Shown here: positions 4,513 to 10,739 of the stretch, piece after piece
How positions within the stretch are numbered: position 1 is the first letter of the stretch
Layout of the letters: each line of letters begins with the position of its first letter
NCBI GenBank assembly: GCA_002449335.1
Contig: DKDL01000040.1
Span: forward strand, 14,669 to 25,407
DNA: 10,739 nucleotides
Reading direction: 5' to 3'
Source: Succinatimonas sp. UBA6849
GTDB lineage: Bacteria > Pseudomonadota > Gammaproteobacteria > Enterobacterales > Succinivibrionaceae
Made by a program: the position numbers and the translations under genes
Notes under the pieces: model-generated
The model's input: the letters and a program-made list of their open reading frames with translations, nothing else
Databases searched by the model: none
Told to the model about the DNA's origin: nothing

Positions 4513-7152
4513 CTACTTTACGTCTTTTAAAGCAGACTCAACTTTCTCGTAAATAGATCTTGAGATTGAAGGGATCTTCATTAACTTCTCAAGACGTTCA
4601 CGGATCATCTGCTGACGTTTAGCGTCAAGTCTTCTAAAGCTTAATAATGGGGTCAATATTCTTGCAGCAACACTTGGGTTAATGCTGTTTAATCTCTGAA
4701 CTTCAGAGCATAAAAGATCATAACCACGACCTGATAAATCATTTAGAGCTACAGGATTTGATAAAGCTAATGCACCTGGCAGAGCTCTTACTCTGTTAGG
4801 GTTGTTGCCATCATATGAAGGATGTTTCTTCAGCTCATTTACATTATCTACAGCAGATACATCAGGTACTGTAGCCTGTACTCTAAAGTAATTATCAAAA
4901 GCTAAAGCGTTCTTTGAATAATCCTTTTCAAAGCTCTTTAAGATCTCTTCTTTACACTTTAGATTTAAGTAAACAGCATCTGTTAAAGCCTGTAACTTGT
5001 CAGTCATATTAGCAGAGCCTGTATAGTGTCTTAGAACCAGTGCTGATGCAGTATCAGCTTTAGCTGTTGCTACGTAAGCTACTGACAGCATATGTAGAGC
5101 ACTGTTGCTGATAGCACGGCGTGACATATCAATTACAGAGTACATATCAGACTGGGCTTTAATTCTTCCGTAAATCTCATAGAACTCTTTTTCTAGGGCA
5201 ACAGCTACTCTCTGCTCTAATTCGTTGTGCAATCTTGCAATTGCATCAATGTCGATGTTGTCTTCAAAGGTTTCCATTAAAGATGCTACAGACATGATCT
5301 TTAAGGTCTCATTCAGTAACAACAGATCGGTGTCCTTGTTAACTGACTTTAACAGAGCCTTGTATGATTCGATAAGCTCTACAGGATCTTTTAGAGTGCC
5401 ACCCTGTTCTAAGAGCTTGATGTTCTCATGAACATAGCGTTTTTGCATGGTCTGTGCACTGTCTACCTTGATGAAGGCATCATCACAGAATGACAGCATG
5501 TGCTGTAATTCCTCTGTTGAGTATGGAGCATCAAGTTTAACTGGTGCTGAGAAGTCACGTAAAATTACAGGTAGAGTGCCCTTATCTAAGGTAAATGAGT
5601 AAGTCTGAGACTCCTCTTTTAACACTATAAAGCCTGATGCTGACAGTTCAGCAGGATGTACATCATGACCTTCAGGATCTAAGAAACTGATTCTGATTGG
5701 CATGTAGAAAGGTAATTTCTCTTTCTGATCACGTGTAGGCTTGGTCTTCTGAGTCAGAGTTAAATTTAAGGTTCTGTTTGCCTCATCATAGGTCCATGAA
5801 GATTTTACATTAGGAGTACCTGCTTGAGTATACCAGCGGCGGAACTGAGTTAAATCAATCTCACCAGCCTCTTCCATGCATGTTAAGAAGTCCTCAATGG
5901 TTACAGCCTGACCATCAAACTTGGTTAAATACAGAGTTAAAGCTTTCTTAAACTTAGTCTCACCAATTAAGGTGTGGATCATACGGATAACTTCAGCACC
6001 TTTATCGTAGATAGTTACGGTGTAGAAGTTATTCATCTCCATAACCTCTTCAGGTCTTACAGGGTGTGCCATAGGAGATGCATCCTCAGCAAACTGAGGA
6101 CCGCGAATTACGTTAATTGCATGAAGTCTGGTTAAAGCACGACTTGCAACATCGGAGCTGAATTCCTGATCACGGAATACAGTCAAGCTCTCTTTTAATG
6201 ATAACTGGAACCAGTCTCTTAAGGTTACTCTGTCACCTGTATAGTTATGGAAGTACTCATGGCCGATTACGCTTTGAACATTATAGAAAGCTGTATCGGT
6301 TGCAGTCTGAGGATCAACCATAACATAAATTGAGTTGAAAACATTCAGACTCTTGTTTTCCATAGCTCCGAAGTTGAAGAAATCAACAGCTACAACCTTG
6401 AAGTTATCAAGATCATACTCAAGTCCCCAGCGGTTTTCATCCCACTTCATTGAGTCCTTGATGCTCTGCATTGCCCATAGACCTCTGTCATGAGCACCTC
6501 TGTCAACATAAAGCTGAAGTGAGACCTTGCGACCAGACTTGGTGGTATAGCTGTCAGACACAATATCAAAGGTACCTGCAACTAAAGCAAACAGATATGA
6601 TGGCTTTGGAAATGGATCTTCCCAAACGGCAAAAGATCTGCCCTTTTTAGTGCCCTCATCAATGAGGTTACCATTTGATAAAAGTACACCGCAGCCATAC
6701 TCAGGTCCGATGATGGTTACTTTGTACTTTGCTAAAACATCTGATCTGTCTAAAAAGTAGGTAATGCGTCTGAAGCCCTGTGGCTCACACTGAGTGCAGA
6801 AGGCTCCGTTTGACTTGTATAAGCCCATTAAAGAGGTGTTAGCGGTTGGATTTATTACATTCTCAATTGCAAGTTCAAACTCATCTGGAACATTAGCAAT
6901 CTCAAGCTTGTCTTTAACAATCTTGTACTTACAAGGAATACCGTCTAACTTAACTGAAAGAAGCTTTAAATCCTCACCATCTAATACTAATGGAGCTTTA
7001 TGATCTTTGGTTAATCTTCTGTATTTTGCAACTGTAGTTACCTTAGTAGCTTCATCGTCAAGTTCAAAGGTAAGATCAATATGGCTTGAGGTAAAGTCTG
7101 GTGCTTTATAATCAGTACGTTTCTGTGCCTTATAGGTATTGTTCTTTTCCAT
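4513..7152 (-). CDS. pepN: Aminopeptidase N (M1 family zinc metalloprotease)
   Basis: Cytosolic broad-specificity aminopeptidase that removes N-terminal residues from peptides in the last steps of protein breakdown. The 879 residues match the full length of E. coli PepN (870). Visible motifs are the exopeptidase signature GAMEN (262-266), zinc site HEYFH (298-302) with third ligand Glu321, the following VFRDQEFSSD stretch, catalytic Tyr382 in TIYDKGAEVIRM, the CTQCEPQGFRR segment (119-129) of the N-terminal beta domain, and the NPNRVRAL stretch of the helical C-terminal domain. Residue 322 after the zinc-ligand Glu is Ser, where PepN proteins and the M1 family usually have Gly (KEG/NEG). The start at 7152 has a good site, AAGGAAA (7157-7163). 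It is the first gene of the pepN-DUF2835-pyrD group; the prc terminator occupies nearly all of the 51-nt gap upstream, so its promoter is probably inside prc or expression uses read-through. Confidence 0.97.
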   Translation of the reverse strand: MEKNNTYKAQKRTDYKAPDFTSSHIDLTFELDDEATKVTTVAKYRRLTKDHKAPLVLDGEDLKLLSVKLDGIPCKYKIVKDKLEIANVPDEFELAIENVINPTANTSLMGLYKSNGAFCTQCEPQGFRRITYFLDRSDVLAKYKVTIIGPEYGCGVLLSNGNLIDEGTKKGRSFAVWEDPFPKPSYLFALVAGTFDIVSDSYTTKSGRKVSLQLYVDRGAHDRGLWAMQSIKDSMKWDENRWGLEYDLDNFKVVAVDFFNFGAMENKSLNVFNSIYVMVDPQTATDTAFYNVQSVIGHEYFHNYTGDRVTLRDWFQLSLKESLTVFRDQEFSSDVASRALTRLHAINVIRGPQFAEDASPMAHPVRPEEVMEMNNFYTVTIYDKGAEVIRMIHTLIGETKFKKALTLYLTKFDGQAVTIEDFLTCMEEAGEIDLTQFRRWYTQAGTPNVKSSWTYDEANRTLNLTLTQKTKPTRDQKEKLPFYMPIRISFLDPEGHDVHPAELSASGFIVLKEESQTYSFTLDKGTLPVILRDFSAPVKLDAPYSTEELQHMLSFCDDAFIKVDSAQTMQKRYVHENIKLLEQGGTLKDPVELIESYKALLKSVNKDTDLLLLNETLKIMSVASLMETFEDNIDIDAIARLHNELEQRVAVALEKEFYEIYGRIKAQSDMYSVIDMSRRAISNSALHMLSVAYVATAKADTASALVLRHYTGSANMTDKLQALTDAVYLNLKCKEEILKSFEKDYSKNALAFDNYFRVQATVPDVSAVDNVNELKKHPSYDGNNPNRVRALPGALALSNPVALNDLSGRGYDLLCSEVQRLNSINPSVAARILTPLLSFRRLDAKRQQMIRERLEKLMKIPSISRSIYEKVESALKDVK

Positions 7153-7170
7153 GATATTTCCTTGCTTTTA

Positions 7171-7201
7171 CAAAAAAGCCTGGCATTTACCAGGCTCTTT
7201 T
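7171..7201 (-). terminator. Intrinsic terminator after prc, in front of pepN
   Basis: AGCCTGG (7177-7183) and CCAGGCT (7190-7196) form a 7-bp GC-rich stem with a 6-nt loop, extended by a G-U and several A-U pairs. A U6 tract (7172-7177 on the plus strand) follows on the minus strand. The hairpin starts within 10 nt of the prc stop codon, and the U-tract ends 8 nt before the pepN Shine-Dalgarno. Confidence 0.88.
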
Positions 7202-7203
7202 AA

Positions 7204-9276
7204 CTAATTATCTTTTTCTGCCTGATATTGCAGTAGCAATGGCTTTTCTTCGACTTCGTGCGCACCGGCTTTGGTGAGCATATCTGAGTAGTCAGAAGCA
7301 ATATTTACAGTTTCCTGTAAAATTGGATCGTCATACTCGAAGTCATCTGGCAGATCTTTTACAGATTTAACTTTAGGCTTATTCATCGCCTTAAGTCTGA
7401 TGTTAGTGTTCTTTAAGGTGATCTTCTCATCTTCATCGAACAGCTTCTTACGCTCCTCAAAGTTCAGAGTAAGAGTCTTGCTGTTCTTCAATTTATAGTA
7501 TCTGTCTCTTTCAGACTGAATTACCTTAAATACAGGATCAGTGCTGATTCTCTTTTCATGCAAAGCCATCAGATCTTTAACAAAGAAGCTTGGATCTGAG
7601 TACTTCTGATATTTAGAAGGAGCAATCTTATCCCAGTTTAAAGCATTAGGTTCAGTCTTCTCACCAAACTCAGTTACATCAATTAAAGTAGGCATAGCAA
7701 TATCTGGAGTTACGCCCTTTAACTGAGTTGAACCACCATTGATTCTGTAGAATTTAGCGATGGTATAGTGAATAGAACCTAAATCAGCACCGATGAGATC
7801 ATAGAGTCTTGTAAGTGGACGAGACTGCTGCACAGTACCCTTACCATATGAGGTATCACCTACAATTAAAGCTCTGCCATAATCCTGCAGCGCTGCAGCC
7901 ATAATCTCAGAACTTGATGCTGACAGCCTGTTAATTAAGACTACTAATGGTCCTTTGTATAACATTGAAGCATCAGTGTCATCATAAGCAGATTCGTTGC
8001 CGTTGACATCACGAACTAAAACTACTGGACCATCTTTAATGAACAGACCTGTAGTATAGACAGCCTCAGGTAATAAACCACCACCGTTGTTTCTTAGATC
8101 AACAATGATACCGTCTACGTTCTCACTTTCTAACTTTGAAAGCTCGCGTTTTACATTTAAAGACAAGTCTGTATAGAAGCTAGAAATAGTGATTACACCA
8201 ATCTTTCTGCCATCATAAGAGGTATAAACCTTTGATTTTGCCTCTTTGTCCTGAAGTCTAATTTTGTCACGGGTAAGTTCAACATTAAAGGTCTTAGCAG
8301 CAGCGCCTTCCCCACGCTCGATTTCAAGCACAACCTTAGTACCCTTCTTACCTTTAATCTTTTTAACTACCTCTGTAAGTCTCCAGCCAATGATATCCTC
8401 AAATTTGCCGTGTTCCTGTTTTACAGCAACAATCTTATCTTTTGGCTTTAACTTCTTTGACTTTTCAGCAGGAGAGCCTGGCATGATCTGTACGATTACA
8501 GTGTATTCATCCTCTTGAGATAAAACGGCACCGATACCTTCTAATGACAAATTCATATCGTCATTGAAGTTTTCAGACTCAACGGGTCCAAAGTAATTGG
8601 TATGAGGATCAATTGCAGCTGCAAATGAATTTTCAAATGCTGAGAAGACATCTTCAGATGAGTACTGAGAAATTCTTCTCATTGCTACAATGTAACGGTT
8701 CTTAATGCGTTCAACAGCCTGAGCTTTGGTTTTGCCATTTAACAGCTGTGTTTCAAACTCATTTTTAAGCTCTGCCATCCATAAGGACTTTAACTCATCC
8801 TCAGTTTTTGCAAATGGAGCTTTGGTTCTATCAAGAGCAATAGTCTCATTGGTGTTTAAATCAAGATTTTCAGAAACATTGTCGATCATGAACTTGTATT
8901 TCTGATAACGCTTTTTGATGTTTTCGTTATACAGAGAATACGGATAATCAAGTTCACACTTGTTAACACCGTTTAAGATGCTCTTGGTATGAGCATAGAT
9001 TGCATCAACTTCACTTTGAGTATAAAGAGAATGGTTCATATCAAGATAGTTCATGAGTCTGTCGATGACGTTTTTTGCAAAATCGTCATTTACATCAACA
9101 ATCTTGTAATGAGCTCTTGTGAAGTAATTGTAGATTCTAGAACAGGCAGTTTCATGTCTTTCTTCAGGAGAGAGAACAGGCATCTGTTCTAATGAAGGAA
9201 CTGTAAGTTTTGCTTCACTTACAAGAGCGCAGCCTGCAAGAGCGCAGGCTACAGCTACTTTGATTATTTTATTCAC
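7204..9276 (-). CDS. prc: Carboxy-terminal processing (tail-specific) protease Prc
   Basis: Periplasmic serine protease of family S41 that degrades proteins with hydrophobic C-termini and, in E. coli, processes FtsI and turns over peptidoglycan hydrolases with NlpI. The 690 residues match the family (E. coli 682). Order: signal peptide, N-terminal helical domain (about 40-235), PDZ domain (about 240-335), S41 catalytic core with Ser454 (SASSSEI), Asp465 (QDYGRA) and Lys479 (YGKGT), at the 11 and 25 residue spacings known for Prc, then the C-terminal Prc-type domain. The signal peptide contains a lipobox, LAGC with Cys16, not present in E. coli Prc; type I cleavage after VSEA (residue 22) is the alternative. 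The start is GTG at 9276, 12 nt after the proQ stop, with only an AGG that overlaps the proQ stop codon, so translational coupling to proQ is likely. Confidence 0.96.
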   Translation of the reverse strand: MNKIIKVAVACALAGCALVSEAKLTVPSLEQMPVLSPEERHETACSRIYNYFTRAHYKIVDVNDDFAKNVIDRLMNYLDMNHSLYTQSEVDAIYAHTKSILNGVNKCELDYPYSLYNENIKKRYQKYKFMIDNVSENLDLNTNETIALDRTKAPFAKTEDELKSLWMAELKNEFETQLLNGKTKAQAVERIKNRYIVAMRRISQYSSEDVFSAFENSFAAAIDPHTNYFGPVESENFNDDMNLSLEGIGAVLSQEDEYTVIVQIMPGSPAEKSKKLKPKDKIVAVKQEHGKFEDIIGWRLTEVVKKIKGKKGTKVVLEIERGEGAAAKTFNVELTRDKIRLQDKEAKSKVYTSYDGRKIGVITISSFYTDLSLNVKRELSKLESENVDGIIVDLRNNGGGLLPEAVYTTGLFIKDGPVVLVRDVNGNESAYDDTDASMLYKGPLVVLINRLSASSSEIMAAALQDYGRALIVGDTSYGKGTVQQSRPLTRLYDLIGADLGSIHYTIAKFYRINGGSTQLKGVTPDIAMPTLIDVTEFGEKTEPNALNWDKIAPSKYQKYSDPSFFVKDLMALHEKRISTDPVFKVIQSERDRYYKLKNSKTLTLNFEERKKLFDEDEKITLKNTNIRLKAMNKPKVKSVKDLPDDFEYDDPILQETVNIASDYSDMLTKAGAHEVEEKPLLLQYQAEKDN

Positions 9277-9288
9277 TTTAAGTTAGGC

Positions 9289-9975
9289 CTATTTTGCTTT
9301 TTTAGGAAGCAGAACTCTCTCAAGTGGAAGATTTACAGTAAGACCTGATTTTAAGGTTACATATACAGTGTCTTTCTGAGCATTTTCAGCTACAACACCA
9401 AATACGAAACGCTGCTCAGAGCTTAGTACTAAAACTTCAGTACCAGCCTTTAAATCATCTACTGTAGGCTTAATACCATCAACCTTATTAGGCTTCTTAT
9501 GGAACTTAGCGCCATTAGCAGGCTTCTTGAAATTCTTCTTATTTGCAGGAGCTTTCTTTGGTTTTGATGCTTTACGCTTTGCATTGATCTCATCTATGCG
9601 CTCTTTAGCATAAGATGCGTGCTCTGCACTTACTGTATCACCGCACTCATTACCATCGATATCGATTCTAGGAGCACCTTCTTTAACGCTGTATAAGTAC
9701 TTTAGGCGTGAAGTATATAAACGAAGAGCAGCTCTTACCTTTGAAATTGAAAGACCTTCAATTGAAGCGCATTTCTCTTTTAAGTCCTCAAAGATACCAA
9801 TCTTTAATGGACGAGCATCACCATCTTTTACAAAAGCTTTTGGGAAGATCTTATATAAAAGTTCTAAGGTCTCTTTTACGTGTTCAAAATGAGTACCTTC
9901 TTGAGCCTGAGTTTCAGTCTGCTTATCAGCGGTTTTATTTAACTCTTGCTCTTTTTTGATTTCCTGGGTTTCCAC
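9289..9975 (-). CDS. proQ: RNA chaperone ProQ (FinO-domain protein)
   Basis: Cytosolic RNA-binding protein that stabilises small RNAs and mRNA 3' ends; in E. coli it was first known for its effect on ProP. The 228 residues match full-length ProQ (232). After a charged, Gln/Lys/Glu-rich N-terminal extension (1-29) comes the FinO/ProQ fold (about 30-135) with ARPLKIGIFEDL (54-65) and ALRLYTSRLKYLY (83-95), then GNECG (108-112). A Lys/Ala/Pro-rich basic linker (about 134-168) leads to a Tudor-like C-terminal domain (about 172-223). The start is GTG at 9975, chosen because AAGGAG (9982-9987) lies 6 nt upstream and no Met codon exists near the start. prc follows after 12 nt, as in enterics, where the two genes also form a unit. 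The AT-rich upstream region supports a promoter directly before the gene. Confidence 0.95.
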   Translation of the reverse strand: METQEIKKEQELNKTADKQTETQAQEGTHFEHVKETLELLYKIFPKAFVKDGDARPLKIGIFEDLKEKCASIEGLSISKVRAALRLYTSRLKYLYSVKEGAPRIDIDGNECGDTVSAEHASYAKERIDEINAKRKASKPKKAPANKKNFKKPANGAKFHKKPNKVDGIKPTVDDLKAGTEVLVLSSEQRFVFGVVAENAQKDTVYVTLKSGLTVNLPLERVLLPKKAK

Positions 9976-10020
9976 AAGAAACTCCTTAAAATAATTATTT
10001 AATAACTTACAATTACGCTC

Positions 10021-10050
10021 ATTCTACAATAAGTTGAATTTTATTGCGAA
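10021..10050 (-). promoter_or_regulatory. Candidate sigma-70 promoter of proQ-prc
   Basis: TTCGCA (10045-10050) and TAGAAT (10021-10026) are 18 bp apart on the minus strand, with a good -10 and a moderate -35. The leader would be about 40 nt. A TAAAAT overlapping the spacer is an alternative -10, but it has no clear -35. Confidence 0.35.
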
Positions 10051-10126
10051 AAATTTTGTCCAAAAGATAGTTCTAATGCACTAAAACTCAGAACTTATAG
10101 CTTGTGTTGCTCAATTTGATCTGTTT

Positions 10127-10162
10127 TACACTGTAGTTATGCTCAAACAAAACTACAGTGTA
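10127..10162 (-). repeat. 12-bp perfect inverted repeat after the nuclease-domain gene
   Basis: Arms 10127-10138 (TACACTGTAGTT) and 10151-10162 (AACTACAGTGTA) are perfectly complementary around a 12-nt spacer. The repeat begins 4 nt past the gene's stop codon, the position of a terminator, but the minus strand continues with AAAACAG rather than a U-run. It may be a hairpin that protects an mRNA 3' end, an atypical terminator, or a protein-binding palindrome. Confidence 0.6.
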
Positions 10163-10166
10163 TAGA

Positions 10167-10739
10167 TTACTTTAGCTTCTTTACAGAAATAGCACAGCTC
10201 TTTCCTGCAAAGGTAATACCATAACCGTAGACACTTTTAACTGTTTTATTGGACATCAAAGGCTCTGCGTAGTTCTTATCTTCAATCTGAGCTACAGCCT
10301 GTTCACTTATTGTTACGATATCAGATCCTATTGAAGCCGATTTAATCTCGATTATTGCAACTTTTCTGTAACCAGTATCTTTAAAAATAATATCTGGATA
10401 ACCATCTCCAGATTCATAGTTAGAGTGATATTCTCCTAGATTATCTTTACAGTTAGTAAAGATACCATTTAAGAATCCATGGTAATAGTTCTCGTGAGGG
10501 GCTTTGGTAGCTGTATCTCTTATTGATACGAATGAACGTAATAATGGTCCTAACTTATTTTGTACAAAATCAACATTACCTTCTAATAAAGAGTTGGCAA
10601 TGTTCAAAGCTAGATTATCCTTATTTAAGATTTTGCCGAATCTTTCTAAGATGTTGTTTTCAAAACATTCATGTATCTCAAGGTTAGGAATTCTCACAAA
10701 GATATCTTTACTGTTTTCTTTAGCTAATTCTTCTTTTTT
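10167..10739 (-). CDS. AAA-ATPase-like protein, C-terminal PD-(D/E)XK nuclease-domain part (partial)
   Basis: The reading frame is open to the right edge of the window: fourteen further codons lie upstream of the GTG at 10697, so that GTG is internal and the true start is outside. The visible 190 residues look like the C-terminal half of proteins with an N-terminal AAA-ATPase-like domain (PF09820) and a PD-(D/E)XK nuclease-like domain (PF08011). The IPNLEIHECF entry segment, ENYYHGFLNGIF, the acidic GYPDII (codon for Asp at 10392-10394) and IIEIK (Glu at 10347-10349, Lys at 10341-10343) give the expected E...D...ExK pattern, so the nuclease core seems intact. These proteins are common, often in many copies, in gut anaerobes, and their role is unproven; toxin-like, defence or mobile-element roles have been suggested. 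Whether the ATPase part is present cannot be seen. Confidence 0.75.
   Translation of the reverse strand, partial: KKEELAKENSKDIFVRIPNLEIHECFENNILERFGKILNKDNLALNIANSLLEGNVDFVQNKLGPLLRSFVSIRDTATKAPHENYYHGFLNGIFTNCKDNLGEYHSNYESGDGYPDIIFKDTGYRKVAIIEIKSASIGSDIVTISEQAVAQIEDKNYAEPLMSNKTVKSVYGYGITFAGKSCAISVKKLK

Noticed and set aside
10695..10697. GTG as the true start of the nuclease-domain gene
   Set aside because: The frame stays open for 14 more codons to the window edge, and the protein begins in the middle of a domain arrangement that normally follows an ATPase domain.
1..10739. CRISPR array, tRNA or rRNA genes, insertion sequence ends, prophage genes
   Set aside because: No regularly spaced repeats, no tRNA-like cloverleaf or rRNA stretches, no transposase or terminal inverted repeats with target duplications were seen. 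The inverted repeats found are single local hairpins.

Overview
The window reads as chromosomal DNA from an AT-rich gammaproteobacterium. ProQ with a C-terminal Tudor-like domain, Prc with its own C-terminal domain, a GAMEN-type PepN of the enterobacterial kind, a DUF2835 protein and a class 2 (membrane-type) dihydroorotate dehydrogenase are together a gammaproteobacterial set. Gene order pepN-DUF2835-pyrD is familiar from Vibrio/Shewanella-like genomes, and proQ-prc adjacency is also seen in enterics. The AT-rich codons and the porin style fit Aeromonadales/Succinivibrionaceae, but that placement is inference and was not tested by search.

All recognisable genes lie on the minus strand, so the window is transcribed from high to low coordinates. 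From the right edge: the 3' part of an AAA-ATPase-like/PD-(D/E)XK nuclease-domain gene (10167-10739, cut by the window edge) is followed by a 12-bp perfect inverted repeat. Next comes proQ-prc (9975-7204), two GTG-start genes 12 nt apart, closed by an intrinsic terminator. Then pepN, a DUF2835 gene and pyrD (7152-3123), closed by a 15-bp-stem terminator. A 540-nt gap without a convincing gene follows; it holds a strong promoter, operator-like repeats and a 5'-leader hairpin for porin 2. Porin 2 (2582-1407) and a divergent paralogue, porin 1 (1143-67), each end in their own terminator.

The genes are mostly housekeeping: RNA chaperone ProQ, periplasmic processing protease Prc, cytosolic aminopeptidase PepN, pyrimidine synthesis (PyrD) and general outer-membrane porins. 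I see no new multi-gene system. The points worth a second look are small: a cysteine where class 2 DHODHs carry the catalytic serine, a lipobox in the Prc signal peptide, a serine directly after the third zinc ligand of PepN, a terminator filling the gap in front of pepN, an ompA-like 5'-terminal hairpin on the porin 2 transcript, and unexplained hairpins in intergenic DNA.
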